Shown here piece by piece: positions 7,148-15,228 of a stretch of 32,080 nucleotides of DNA. Both the position numbers and the translations under genes were made by a program. Within the stretch, counting starts at the first letter, position 1; each line of letters opens with the position of its first letter. The stretch spans positions 1 to 32,080 of the forward strand of contig JAQTZQ010000026.1 of the NCBI GenBank assembly GCA_028687645.1, in the 5' to 3' direction. The stretch is from Rhodocyclaceae bacterium. GTDB lineage: Bacteria; Pseudomonadota; Gammaproteobacteria; Burkholderiales; Rhodocyclaceae. The notes below the pieces were generated by a model that saw only the letters and a list, made by a program, of their open reading frames with translations, made no database searches and was not told where the DNA came from.

Positions 7148-8551
7148 ATGATTCGAATTTCCTTTCGCAACGGCATGCTGACCGGGTTTGCAATGATTGT
7201 CCTGCTCTTGGGCGGTGCGGCGCTGCATGGTTGGTTACTGCTTGAACGCCTTGTCGAGCAATCGCGGGCGAGCAGTGAATACGCCTTGCAATTGACGGCG
7301 TCGATTCAGGAACTGGAGGAGCGCACGATCGATATTGAACGCAGCGCCCGGCAGTATCTGGTGCTTGACGACCCGGTTTTTCATCAGCGTTTTGAGGCGC
7401 ACCTGGCGCAGTCGCTGGCTTTGGTGGAGCGCCTGAAGGGGCAGGCCGAGGGGCGTTTGTTGCCATTGCTGGGCGGCTGGCAGATGGTGGCTGAGGCCTT
7501 GCGTAGCGGACTTGAAAAGCGGGTCAGCAGAACTGAACTGGCTCCCTTGCTGAATCGTCTGACGGAACTCAATGACCTGTTGCGTCAGGCAAGCCAGCGT
7601 TCGCTTGAGGCTCAAAGCAAGCAGGTGCTGGATGAGCTAGAGGCGCATCGCCTGCGTTTGGGCGCTCAAATGCTGCTGGCGCTGGCCGGGGCGCTGCTGG
7701 TGGCGTTGGGCATGGGCTGGTGGTTGGTACGCCCGGTGCGCCAACTTGATCAGGCCATTGCCCGCTTGGGCGCCAGTCGTTTCGATGAGCCGGTGGCGGT
7801 GGGTGGGCCGGCTGACTTGCGCCAGATTGGCCGGCGTCTGGACTGGCTGCGCACCCGTCTTTCAGAGCTGGAAACGGATCGTGAGCGCGCCCTGCGCCAT
7901 GTTTCGCACGAATTGAAAACGCCGCTAACTGCCTTGCGTGAGGGCGTTTCATTGCTGCGCGAAGAAGTGCCCGGTCCGCTGGTGGCCAATCAACGCGAGG
8001 TGGTCGAAATTCTCCAGCACAACGTTATCGGCTTGCAGCAGCAGATTGAAAGTTTGCTCAGCCTCAATGCCGCAACTTTTGAAGCGCGCCGTTTGCGCCC
8101 AACACTCGTGCAATTAAACAGTTTGTTGAATGAGGCGGTACAACGTCGAGAATTACAAATTCAGGCCCGGCATCTCAAAATCATGATCGAGGCAACGGAT
8201 GAAAAAATCATGCTGGACGGTGAAAAATTGTCCATCGTGCTCGATAACCTGCTGTCGAATGCCGTCGATTTCAGCCCTGAGGGCGGTGAAATTCATCTGA
8301 CGGCGATCCATAAGGACAAAACCCTGCATCTGACCTGTATCGATCAGGGGCCGGGTGTCGCAGAAGAAGATGCGCAACGAATTTTTGATCCTTTTGTGCA
8401 AGGGCGACGTATCGCGCCATTGCCGCGCAAAGGGAGCGGTGTTGGATTGTCGATCGTTCGCGAATTGGTTCGGGCCATGGGGGGACGCGTGTTGCTCCAG
8501 CAGAGCCAGCAAGGGGCGCATTTTTCTGTGGAAATACCGGATGAACAATAA
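7148..8551 (+). CDS. glrK: Sensor histidine kinase, GlrK/QseE-type
   Basis: This is an inner-membrane histidine kinase of 467 residues. A transmembrane helix at about 11-32 (MLTGFAMIVLLLGGAALHGWLL) is followed by a helical periplasmic sensor with the motif RSARQYLVLDDP. A second transmembrane helix lies at about 172-195, then a HAMP linker and a HisKA domain with the phosphorylated His254 in RHVSHELKTPLTALREG. The ATPase domain has LDNLLSNAVDFSP (N box), DQGPGV and GSGVGLSIV (G boxes). The order kinase-lipoprotein-sigma-54 regulator is that of enterobacterial glrK-qseG-glrR, known for sensing envelope conditions. The ATG at 7148 is preferred over an in-frame TTG one codon earlier. No clear ribosome site is visible. 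Confidence 0.9.
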   Translation: MIRISFRNGMLTGFAMIVLLLGGAALHGWLLLERLVEQSRASSEYALQLTASIQELEERTIDIERSARQYLVLDDPVFHQRFEAHLAQSLALVERLKGQAEGRLLPLLGGWQMVAEALRSGLEKRVSRTELAPLLNRLTELNDLLRQASQRSLEAQSKQVLDELEAHRLRLGAQMLLALAGALLVALGMGWWLVRPVRQLDQAIARLGASRFDEPVAVGGPADLRQIGRRLDWLRTRLSELETDRERALRHVSHELKTPLTALREGVSLLREEVPGPLVANQREVVEILQHNVIGLQQQIESLLSLNAATFEARRLRPTLVQLNSLLNEAVQRRELQIQARHLKIMIEATDEKIMLDGEKLSIVLDNLLSNAVDFSPEGGEIHLTAIHKDKTLHLTCIDQGPGVAEEDAQRIFDPFVQGRRIAPLPRKGSGVGLSIVRELVRAMGGRVLLQQSQQGAHFSVEIPDEQ

Positions 8552-9098
8552 ATTTGCTCAGGTGCTGGCTTTATCGCTTGCCTGCCTGCTCACCGCTTGC
8601 GCAGGTTTTCCGCCTGACGAGCAAATCGAACCAACGCCGATCACCGCCAAGGTGCCGCAAGTCGTGCCTGCCCTGGCTTTTTACCAGTCTCTACAGCGAA
8701 TGTCGGCCACCGAATTGACGCGCGAGCGGACGGCGCTTGGTGCGCATCCATCGCTGCCGGCCAATCAACTGCGCCTTGCCATGTTGCTCGGCCATCCCCG
8801 TGCGGCGCAGGATCTAAATCGGGCATTGGGTTTGCTTGACAGCGTCATGAAATCGCCAGATCCCGGTGCACAATCCTTGATTCCCCTGGCTCGTCTGCTG
8901 ACGGACAATTACAACGAACGTCTGAAAATTGATGCGCAAGCTGAAAAGCAGGGGGCGCAATTGAAGGAGCAACTCAAGGAAAGTCAGCGCAAAACGCTGG
9001 AGCTACAAGAAAAGCTCAATGCTTTGGCCGATATTGAGCTCACCTTGCCATCCCGGGGGCAAACAACGCGTCCGGCCCCCGCGTCCGGGGCGAAATGA
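8541..9098 (+). CDS. qseG: QseG-like outer-membrane lipoprotein of the GlrK/GlrR system
   Basis: The 185-residue product starts with a lipoprotein signal, a hydrophobic stretch ending in the lipobox LTAC with the modified Cys at residue 20. A helical middle and a charged coiled-coil near the C-terminus (about 140-170, KQGAQLKEQLKESQRKTLEL) follow. In enterobacteria the gene between kinase and regulator, qseG (yfhG), encodes a lipoprotein that interacts with the kinase; position and architecture fit although overall conservation looks low. The same frame is open further upstream inside glrK, but only the ATG at 8541 gives a signal peptide. It overlaps the kinase gene by 11 bases and the regulator by 4. 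Confidence 0.8.
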   Translation: MNNKFAQVLALSLACLLTACAGFPPDEQIEPTPITAKVPQVVPALAFYQSLQRMSATELTRERTALGAHPSLPANQLRLAMLLGHPRAAQDLNRALGLLDSVMKSPDPGAQSLIPLARLLTDNYNERLKIDAQAEKQGAQLKEQLKESQRKTLELQEKLNALADIELTLPSRGQTTRPAPASGAK

Positions 9099-10507
9099 GC
9101 CGGCTGTCGGTGGCGCATGGGGCGCACATTCTGGTGGTCGATGACGATGAAGACATCCTTCGTCTGTTGACCATGCGTCTGCATGCCCGGGGCTTTCGTG
9201 TGACTTCGGCAGGCTCTGCCGAGCAGGCACTGGCGCATCTGGCGGTTGATCCGCCTCGGGTCGTGGTCAGCGACATTCGTTTGCCGGGCCGCGATGGCTT
9301 GTCGTTATTTGAAGAAGTGCGCAGTACGCGTCCAACCTTGCCAGTCATCCTGCTGACCGCGCACGGCAATATTCCTGATGCGGTCGACGCGACTTCAAGG
9401 GGCGTTTTTGGTTACCTGACCAAACCTTTCGACAGCCAGGTATTGCTGGAAAAGATTGATCAGGCGTTGCAATTGTCTGCGCCCAGCTTGCCGCGCGATG
9501 AATCTGCCATTCCAGCACCGGCAGGAAAGTTGGATGATGCCTGGCAGTCCGGCATGGTCTATCGCAGCAGTTGCATGGCTGATTTGATGAACGAAGCACG
9601 CATGGTGGCCGTCTCCGACGCCAGTGTGCTGATTCGTGGCGAGAGCGGAACCGGCAAAGAGGTGCTGGCCCGTGCCATCCACCTTGCAAGCCCGCGCGCT
9701 CGGGGGCCTTTTGTGGCCATTAACTGCGGCGCAATTCCCGAGGCGTTGCTTGAGTCTGAGCTTTTTGGCCATGTCAAAGGTGCCTTTACCGGTGCCGGCA
9801 ATGCTCGCGGTGGCTTGTTTCAGGCGGCCAACGGCGGCACCCTGTTTCTCGATGAAATCGGTGACATGCCGCTCGCGCTTCAGGTCAAGTTGTTGCGCGT
9901 GTTGCAGGAGCGGATGGTCCGGCCGGTGGGCGCGACGCAGGCACAGGCGGTCGATGTGCGTCTGCTCTCGGCGACACACCGCGACCTTGATGCGGCAATG
10001 GCTCAGGCGCAGTTTCGCGAGGATCTCTACTATCGACTCGATGTCGTGTCGCTGACCTTGCCGCGTCTGGATCAACGACGCGAGGACATCCCGTTGCTAG
10101 CTGCGCATTTTGTCCAGCTGATCGCCGGGAAGTACGGCAAAACCATCAGCGGCTTTGCGCCCGAAGCGCTCGAAGCACTGGCCACCGCCGCCTGGCCCGG
10201 TAACGTCCGGCAACTCTTCAACGTGGTTGAACAAAGTTGCGCCCTGACCTCAACGCCTTTGATTCCACTGGCGCTGGTCCAGCGCGCTTTGCGCGTGCCT
10301 ACCTTGGAGGCACTAAGTTACGCAGAGGCCAGGCAGCGTTTTGAACGCAATTATTTGGTACAACTGCTCAAACTAACTGACGGCAATGTCGCCGATGCGG
10401 CGCGAATTGCGGATCGAAACCGTACCGAGTTCTATCGTTTATTGCAGAAACATAACCTTTCCCCCGCCATGTTTCGCACCGAAGTTGAAACCGTGACGGA
10501 ACGATGA
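9095..10507 (+). CDS. glrR: Sigma-54-dependent response regulator, GlrR-type
   Basis: This 470-residue NtrC-class activator has three domains. The receiver (about 10-125) carries the acidic pair VVDDDED, phospho-acceptor Asp60 in VVSDIRLPG and Lys110 in YLTKP. The AAA+ domain (about 150-385) has Walker A GESGTGKE (182-189), the sigma-54 contact loop GAFTGA (229-234) and Walker [12 protein letters not shown]. The C-terminal helix-turn-helix ends in [18 protein letters not shown], close to the NRTEFYKLL end that I recall for E. coli GlrR. The start overlaps the lipoprotein stop (ATGA). Perfect and near-perfect copies of the GlrR binding site flank the operon on both sides. Confidence 0.93.
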   Translation: MSRLSVAHGAHILVVDDDEDILRLLTMRLHARGFRVTSAGSAEQALAHLAVDPPRVVVSDIRLPGRDGLSLFEEVRSTRPTLPVILLTAHGNIPDAVDATSRGVFGYLTKPFDSQVLLEKIDQALQLSAPSLPRDESAIPAPAGKLDDAWQSGMVYRSSCMADLMNEARMVAVSDASVLIRGESGTGKEVLARAIHLASPRARGPFVAINCGAIPEALLESELFGHVKGAFTGAGNARGGLFQAANGGTLFLDEIGDMPLALQVKLLRVLQERMVRPVGATQAQAVDVRLLSATHRDLDAAMAQAQFREDLYYRLDVVSLTLPRLDQRREDIPLLAAHFVQLIAGKYGKTISGFAPEALEALATAAWPGNVRQLFNVVEQSCALTSTPLIPLALVQRALRVPTLEALSYAEARQRFERNYLVQLLKLTDGNVADAARIADRNRTEFYRLLQKHNLSPAMFRTEVETVTER

Positions 10508-10519
10508 TTGCTTGATAGC

Positions 10520-10537
10520 TGTCGTCGGTGGGCGACG
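10520..10537. promoter_or_regulatory. GlrR-type activator site 3 (one mismatch)
   Basis: TGTCGTCGGTGGGCGACG matches TGTC-N10-GACA except for the last base and keeps the inner TGTCG-N8-CGAC symmetry of the other two sites. It begins 13 bases after the glrR stop and lies about 65-83 bp upstream of the sigma-54-like promoter facing the BON gene. Confidence 0.6.
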
Positions 10538-10551
10538 GGCAAGGCTGGGCA

Positions 10552-10563
10552 ATTGTTACGGTC
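10552..10563 (+). repeat. 12-base motif ATTGTTACGGTC, copy upstream of the BON gene
   Basis: This is the second copy of the 12-mer found upstream of glrK, again followed by one variable base and AC. It lies between the putative GlrR site and the sigma-54-like promoter. Confidence 0.4.
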
Positions 10564-10602
10564 GACGCGCTAAATTGATGATTATTTTGAACTAAATGTT
10601 TC

Positions 10603-10618
10603 TGGCACGGAACTCGCA
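10603..10618 (+). promoter_or_regulatory. Sigma-54-like promoter of the BON-domain gene
   Basis: TGGCAC (10603-10608), five bases, then TCGCA matches the -24 box exactly and differs from the -12 consensus only by C for T. Transcription should start near 10629, about 27 bases before the ATG at 10656. Confidence 0.65.
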
Positions 10619-10655
10619 ATAAGTCATTGGCTTTCAACAGAAACCGGAGTCACCA

Positions 10656-10985
10656 ATGATCAAGCGCAAACAATTTCTCGCCATCGCAGCCACCCTGCTT
10701 ATTTCCGGTATCGGATTCACGGCCTTTGCCATCGACCATCCGAGTCGCTCGAGCGCGGTGGTACAGAGTGCCGATGTCGCGTTGAACGAGCGAGTCGAAA
10801 CACTGCTCCGTACCGATATCGGCCTGGCTGGCAGCCGCTTCCGGATTCAAACGCGCGGTGGTGTGGTTATTCTTGGCGGAGGTGTGCCCGATGAACACGC
10901 GCTCAATCGCGCCCTTGACCTGGCCAGCTCGGTGAGAGGCGTGCGTGAAGTGCGCAATGAACTGGAGATCGAATTCCCAAAGTAG
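10656..10985 (+). CDS. Secreted BON-domain protein
   Basis: The 109-residue product has a Sec signal peptide (residues 1 to about 25, KRK then a hydrophobic core ending TAFA) and a single BON domain. The domain is recognisable as LNERVETLLRTDIGLAGSRF, then TRGGVVILGGGVPDEHALNRAL and GVREVRNELEIE. BON domains bind phospholipid surfaces; OsmY-type members act in the periplasm during envelope or osmotic stress. A CCGGAG ribosome site precedes the ATG. The sigma-54-like promoter and GlrR-type site upstream suggest it is an output of the neighbouring two-component system. Confidence 0.88.
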   Translation: MIKRKQFLAIAATLLISGIGFTAFAIDHPSRSSAVVQSADVALNERVETLLRTDIGLAGSRFRIQTRGGVVILGGGVPDEHALNRALDLASSVRGVREVRNELEIEFPK

Positions 10986-11024
10986 TTACGGGGGCGGCAA
11001 TGGCAGCATGGTGGCCCTCTTTGG

Positions 11025-11291
11025 TTAAACTGATTCCAGCGTTACCAGGGGTGCTCCAGCATCGACTGTATCGCCCTCTATGACATGGACGGCCACGACC
11101 CGACCGGCTTTGGGTGAGGGAATGTCGAGCGCTACCTTGCCAGTTTCCAGGATCAAAATAGTCTCATCGAACTGCAATATATCGCCGGGCTTGACCAGAA
11201 TTTCCAGAATGAAGACATTGCCACTGGCGCAGGAACCGCAGCTTTCCCAGCAATCCGGGTATTTCGGCATATGGACGGTGAGTGCGCTCAT
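11025..11291 (-). CDS. Small lipoyl/biotinyl-attachment domain protein with N-terminal cysteine cluster
   Basis: The 88-residue product is essentially one biotinyl/lipoyl carrier domain. LEILVKPGDILQFDETILILETGKVALDIPSP matches the barrel, with the modified lysine expected at residue 52 (ETGKV), and GRVVAVHVIEGDTVDAGAPLV forms the second half. Before it lies an unusual Cys14-x3-Cys18-x2-Cys21 cluster (CWESCGSC). The frame is open farther upstream through the tRNA gene; MSALTVHMPKYP at 11291 is the sensible start. It is convergent with the BON gene and carries no linked ligase or dehydrogenase subunits. Whether lipoate or biotin is attached cannot be decided; the ETGK context and flanking residues favour lipoyl. 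Confidence 0.75.
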   Translation of the reverse strand: MSALTVHMPKYPDCWESCGSCASGNVFILEILVKPGDILQFDETILILETGKVALDIPSPKAGRVVAVHVIEGDTVDAGAPLVTLESV

Positions 11292-11366
11292 CAACAATAG
11301 CTCTGATAGTTTTGGAAAGGACTTGCATTCTACGCTGTGATCTGTACAATGCAGCGCTCTTGCAGT

Positions 11367-11443
11367 GCGCCCGTAGCTCAGTTGGATAGAGTATCTGGCT
11401 ACGAACCAGAGGGTCGGGCGTTCGAATCGCTCCGGGCGCACCA
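11367..11443 (+). tRNA. tRNA-Arg (anticodon ACG)
   Basis: A complete 77-base cloverleaf is visible. The acceptor stem GCGCCCG (11367-11373) pairs with CGGGCGC (11433-11439), followed by A and an encoded CCA (11441-11443). The D arm contains TAGCTCAGTTGGA. The anticodon stem CTGG/CCAG encloses CTACGAA with the anticodon ACG at 11401-11403. The T arm contains GTTCGAATC. The ACG anticodon is that of the major tRNA-Arg, whose A34 is converted to inosine. Confidence 0.97.
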
Positions 11444-11460
11444 AGCAAGGACAGGCGACT

Positions 11461-11486
11461 AGGTCAATCTTCGGATTGGCCTTTTT
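11461..11486 (+). terminator. Rho-independent terminator after tRNA-Arg
   Basis: AGGTCAATC (11461-11469) pairs with GATTGGCCT (11474-11482) around a stable TTCG tetraloop. One G-T wobble is present and the stem is followed by a T run. Confidence 0.9.
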
Positions 11487-11614
11487 GCTTTTCAGCGCCG
11501 AGATTTGATATTTTCAGCTTTCGAGAAAAGATATTTACCGCGTATTTTAATCTTCTTGATTATCCAGGCAGGAGCAATTAAATTACGATCACCTTTTCCA
11601 ATCTGGAGTTAATC

Positions 11615-11932
11615 ATGGATTTGACCTCACTTTCAGTCATTCAATTGCGCGATCTGCAGCAGCAAATTCCTGTTGAATTAAAACGCCGTGAGACGCAGGA
11701 AAAAATCAATCTTCTTAATGAGGCTCGCGCTTTTGTCAAAGCACGAGGGTATGCCCTTGAAGAATTGCTCGGCAAGGAGAGCAAAATCAAAGTTACATCG
11801 GGTACTAAGGTCAAAGTTAAATATCGTCATCCGGAAAACCCTGAGCTTGAATGGACTGGTCGCGGTCGTAAGCCAAAATGGGTAGAAGCCTGGTTGGCGA
11901 GTGGATTTGCCATGGATGCGCTTGGCGTCTGA
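11615..11932 (+). CDS. H-NS family nucleoid-associated protein
   Basis: The 105-residue product has the two-part H-NS layout. An N-terminal helical oligomerisation region (about 1-60, [33 protein letters not shown]) is followed by the C-terminal DNA-binding module [29 protein letters not shown] (about 70-100), with the GRGRKPKW core hook that enters the minor groove of AT-rich DNA. A GGAG ribosome site precedes the ATG. It lies after tRNA-Arg and its terminator, and its stop is one base from the surE start, so it may be transcribed with the surE-rpoS operon. The local DNA (about 11490-12500) looks AT-richer than its surroundings. Confidence 0.93.
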   Translation: MDLTSLSVIQLRDLQQQIPVELKRRETQEKINLLNEARAFVKARGYALEELLGKESKIKVTSGTKVKVKYRHPENPELEWTGRGRKPKWVEAWLASGFAMDALGV

Positions 11933-11933
11933 C

Positions 11934-12674
11934 ATGCGGATATTATTAAGTAACGATGACGGTTATTTTGCCCCAGGGATTGAGGCGCTGGCCGATGCAC
12001 TGAAAGGCCTGGGTGAGATTGTTGTCGTTGCCCCCGAACAAAACCGCAGTGGCGCCAGTAATTCCTTGACGCTTGATCGACCGCTCTATCTCAAAAAATC
12101 AGCAAATGGTTTTTATTTTGTGAATGGCACGCCGACTGATTGTGTTCATTTGGCGGTAACGGGAATGCTTGATTCATTGCCGGATATTATTGTCTCCGGG
12201 ATTAATCACGGTGCCAATATGGGCGATGACACCATTTATTCGGGCACGGTTGCCGCTGCGACCGAAGGCTATCTTTTAGGTATTCCGTCAATTGCCGTTT
12301 CGCTGACCAGTTTTGAAGGTAAAAACTTTGATACGGCGGGACGCGTCGTCCGTGAATTGGTCGAGCGATTTATTCGTCAGCCGATTGTTGAACCTGTTTT
12401 GTTGAATGTCAATGTGCCTGATATTCCTTACGCTGAATTAAATGGGCGCGAAGTAACGCGCCTCGGGCGAAGACATAAAGCTGAACCCGTCGTCAAAATG
12501 ATTTCTCCGCGCAATGAAACGGTTTATTGGGTTGGCGCTGCTGGAGCTGCTGCAGATGCGGGGGCAGGAACTGATTTTTATGCCGTGGAGCGGGGGTTTG
12601 TTTCGATCACTCCGCTGCAGATTGATTTGACGCATACTGCACAGATATCTGCAGTTCAACACTGGATGAAATGA
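11934..12674 (+). CDS. surE: 5'/3'-nucleotidase SurE
   Basis: SurE is a cytoplasmic divalent-metal phosphatase acting on nucleoside monophosphates and short polyphosphate, linked to stationary-phase survival. The 246-residue product starts with the family motif [15 protein letters not shown], where Asp8 and Asp9 bind metal. [23 protein letters not shown] and [23 protein letters not shown] are the remaining catalytic signatures. The frame is open 11 codons earlier inside the H-NS gene, but the ATG at 11934 gives the conserved N-terminus. The stop overlaps the pcm start by four bases. Order surE-pcm-nlpD-rpoS is conserved in many proteobacteria. Confidence 0.97.
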   Translation: MRILLSNDDGYFAPGIEALADALKGLGEIVVVAPEQNRSGASNSLTLDRPLYLKKSANGFYFVNGTPTDCVHLAVTGMLDSLPDIIVSGINHGANMGDDTIYSGTVAAATEGYLLGIPSIAVSLTSFEGKNFDTAGRVVRELVERFIRQPIVEPVLLNVNVPDIPYAELNGREVTRLGRRHKAEPVVKMISPRNETVYWVGAAGAAADAGAGTDFYAVERGFVSITPLQIDLTHTAQISAVQHWMK

Positions 12675-13333
12675 GTCCAAACACGATGCACGGGATTGGC
12701 ATGACATCACAGCGTACGCGCGCCCGAATGGTGGAGCGTTTGCGCGAAAAGGGGATTCGCAATGAAGCCGTGTTGGCGGCGATTGCCAAAGTGCCACGTC
12801 ATGTCTTTGTTGAAGAAGCGCTGGCCTCTCGTGCTTATGAAGATACTGCCTTGCCATTGGGCATGGGGCAAACCATTTCGCAGCCATTTGTTGTCGCCAG
12901 GATGATCGAGTTGTTGCTCAACGGTCGCCAGCAGATTGGAAAAACGCTGGAGGTTGGTGCGGGTTGTGGCTATCAGGCAGCGGTGCTGGCTCAACTGAGT
13001 AGTGAGGTGTACGCCGTTGAGCGTTTGGGCCCCTTGCTGGAAAAAGCCAAGGCGCACATGAGGGTCTTGCAGCAATTTAATGTCCGCCTCAAACACGCAG
13101 ATGGAAATCTTGGGCTCCCTGAGGCTGGCCCCTTTGACAGTATCATCGTGGCAGCAGCGGGTACGCAAATTCCTCAGGCGCTATTGGCGCAGTTGGCACC
13201 GGGTGGCAGGCTGGTCTTGCCAGTGGGGGCTGCTGAGCAGTATCTTTGTTTTGTTGAGCATACCCCACAAGGTTTTGTTGAGACCCGACTTGACCCGGTA
13301 CGCTTTGTTCCTCTTTTGGCTGGACTGCAATGA
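12671..13333 (+). CDS. pcm: Protein-L-isoaspartate O-methyltransferase
   Basis: Pcm uses S-adenosylmethionine to methylate isoaspartyl residues of aged proteins so they can return to normal aspartate. The 220-residue product has the family segments [40 protein letters not shown], the SAM-binding loop [17 protein letters not shown] and [12 protein letters not shown]. The start overlaps the surE stop (ATGA), and the stop overlaps the nlpD start. It is about ten residues longer at the N-terminus than many homologues; an internal Met at residue 11 is a possible alternative start. Confidence 0.96.
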   Translation: MSPNTMHGIGMTSQRTRARMVERLREKGIRNEAVLAAIAKVPRHVFVEEALASRAYEDTALPLGMGQTISQPFVVARMIELLLNGRQQIGKTLEVGAGCGYQAAVLAQLSSEVYAVERLGPLLEKAKAHMRVLQQFNVRLKHADGNLGLPEAGPFDSIIVAAAGTQIPQALLAQLAPGGRLVLPVGAAEQYLCFVEHTPQGFVETRLDPVRFVPLLAGLQ

Positions 13334-14253
13334 CTCGTCTTTTACTGACTGTAACTTCTACTCTTCTTTTGGCTGCCTGTATGTCCCAGCCGCCAGTGCC
13401 AACGGAGGATCGCGCTTCTTTGTCCGCCTCTGCTGCTGCCGCGCAAAGCCAGCCTTCGGGACCGGGCTATTACACGGTTAAGCGAGGGGATAGCCTTTAT
13501 CGTATTGCAATAGCTAACGGCAGAGATCCCAAGGATATCGCTGCCTGGAACAATCTCTCTGATGCGAATGCCATCAAAGAGGGGCAGGTATTGCGGGTTG
13601 CGCCTCCCGGCGTTCCTGAACAAAATGCTGGCGTGGTCACGAATCCGGTTATTGAAAAGCCACTGGTTGAGTCGCGCCCCCTTGATGCTGCTCCGCAAGC
13701 GATGGTTGCGGGGGTGGGGGAGCACGGCAGCACGAATGCCGTGCGTGAACCTCGAGGCGGGAAAGAGCCCTATTCTGACGAGGCCTACGCTCGTTTGAAC
13801 AAACTGGACGCACCGAAGCCCGTCGAACCTATCCCTGATGTACCAGCCGCCGCGGTTGCTCCGGGTGTGGCGCCGGTGAGTCCTGATGGCGTTGTATGGG
13901 CCTGGCCCTCTAGTGGCAAGGTTGCCGGCACTTATAGTGAGGCGGGTAACAAGGGGCTCGATATTGCCGGCAAACTCGGAGACCCGGTTCTGGCCGCCGC
14001 CGATGGCAAGGTTGTCTATGCTGGTGCAGGTTTGCGCGGCTACGGCGAGCTCGTGATCGTCAAGCACAATGCAACCTACTTGTCGGCTTATGCCCACAAC
14101 CGCAAAATCTTGGTGAAAGAAAAAGACATGGTGACCAAAGGACAAAAAATTGCTGAAATGGGTAATAGCGATTCGGATTCGGTCAAGCTGCATTTTGAAA
14201 TTCGCAAGCAAGGCAAGCCGATTGACCCAATGCCGTATTTGCCTAAGCGATGA
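13330..14253 (+). CDS. nlpD: NlpD-type LysM/M23 lipoprotein, amidase activator
   Basis: NlpD is an outer-membrane lipoprotein that activates the septal amidase AmiC. The 307-residue product has a lipobox LAAC (Cys17), a LysM peptidoglycan-binding domain at about 47-91 (YYTVKRGDSLYRIA...EGQVLRV), a Pro/Ala/Val-rich linker and a C-terminal LytM/M23 domain from about residue 195. The zinc site looks degenerate: NKGLDIAG lacks the first histidine of the HxxxD motif, while the YAHN and LHFEIR positions keep histidines. This fits the family's role as a non-enzymatic activator. It overlaps pcm and rpoS by four bases each, and rpoS promoters often lie inside nlpD. Confidence 0.93.
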   Translation: MTRLLLTVTSTLLLAACMSQPPVPTEDRASLSASAAAAQSQPSGPGYYTVKRGDSLYRIAIANGRDPKDIAAWNNLSDANAIKEGQVLRVAPPGVPEQNAGVVTNPVIEKPLVESRPLDAAPQAMVAGVGEHGSTNAVREPRGGKEPYSDEAYARLNKLDAPKPVEPIPDVPAAAVAPGVAPVSPDGVVWAWPSSGKVAGTYSEAGNKGLDIAGKLGDPVLAAADGKVVYAGAGLRGYGELVIVKHNATYLSAYAHNRKILVKEKDMVTKGQKIAEMGNSDSDSVKLHFEIRKQGKPIDPMPYLPKR

Positions 14254-15197
14254 ACGAAGCAAGCGATGTTCCAGAAGATGAGGAGGACGAGGAATTCGAT
14301 CCTGAATCTTCTAAGCCGCTAGTTGGCAGCGAACTGGTGACGGTTGTTCGAGAAGTCGAACTGCTCGAAGATGTTACCCAGCTTTACCTCAATGAAATTG
14401 GTGCCAAGCCTTTATTGACACCCGAAGAGGAACTGGCAACGAGCCGGTGCGTGCGGGCCGGTGATTTTGCTGCGCGCCAAAAGATGATCGAGCATAACCT
14501 GCGTTTGGTCGTCAATATTGCAAAACATTATCTCAATCGCGGTATTCCGTTACTTGATCTGATCGAAGAGGGCAACCTCGGTTTGATTCACGCGCTGGAG
14601 AAATTCGACCCGGAACGTGGCTTCCGGTTTTCTACCTACGCTACCTGGTGGATACGCCAGAATATTGAGCGTGGGATCATGAATCAGTCACGCACTATTC
14701 GTTTGCCGGTGCATGTCGTCAAAGAAATCAATGTGGTTTTGCGCGCCATGCGCCACCTGGAGTCAGAATCAGTTGAGACCAGGGAGCACTCGGTGGAGCG
14801 TATCGCGGCGCTCATCGATAAACCGGTTGCCGATGTTCAACGGATTTTATTGCTCAATGAGCACATCGCGTCACTCGATTCCCCGTTGGAAATTGATCCG
14901 GGGCATACGATCGGCGAGGCAATTGCCGATGAGAACAGTGCAGATCCGGCAGATTTGCTGCAATCGAATGAGCTGGGACATTTGCTGGATGACTGGTTGA
15001 GTCAACTGACGGATCGGCAACGCTTTGTGATCGAGCGTCGGTACGGCATGAATGGTGCGGACGTGGTTACACTGGATGTGATTGCGACGGAACTCGATTT
15101 GACGCGCGAACGGGTGCGGCAAATTCAGATGGAAGGCCTCGATCGGTTGCGCAAGATCATCAAGCGGGGCGGAGTTTCACGGGATTCCTTGCTATAG
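14250..15197 (+). CDS. rpoS: RNA polymerase sigma factor RpoS
   Basis: RpoS directs the general stress and stationary-phase response. The 315-residue product has an acidic N-terminus and region 1.2 (VTQLYLNEIGAKPLLTPEEE). Region 2 contains HNLRLVVNIAKHYLNRG, LDLIEEGNLGLIHALEKFDP and FSTYATWWIRQNIERGI. Region 3 follows, and region 4 has the helix-turn-helix LTRERVRQIQMEGLDRLRKI. Position directly after nlpD and the TIRLPVHV motif separate it from RpoD. The start overlaps nlpD (ATGA) with no strong ribosome site of its own, suggesting coupling. Confidence 0.97.
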   Translation: MNEASDVPEDEEDEEFDPESSKPLVGSELVTVVREVELLEDVTQLYLNEIGAKPLLTPEEELATSRCVRAGDFAARQKMIEHNLRLVVNIAKHYLNRGIPLLDLIEEGNLGLIHALEKFDPERGFRFSTYATWWIRQNIERGIMNQSRTIRLPVHVVKEINVVLRAMRHLESESVETREHSVERIAALIDKPVADVQRILLLNEHIASLDSPLEIDPGHTIGEAIADENSADPADLLQSNELGHLLDDWLSQLTDRQRFVIERRYGMNGADVVTLDVIATELDLTRERVRQIQMEGLDRLRKIIKRGGVSRDSLL

Positions 15198-15228
15198 TTT
15201 AACTATCTTGCAAGTATGGTTATTTAAG

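Noticed and set aside
13342..14262. 306-codon open frame antisense to nlpD
   Set aside because: The nlpD reading has a lipobox, LysM and M23 domains and coupled overlaps; the antisense product shows no domain.
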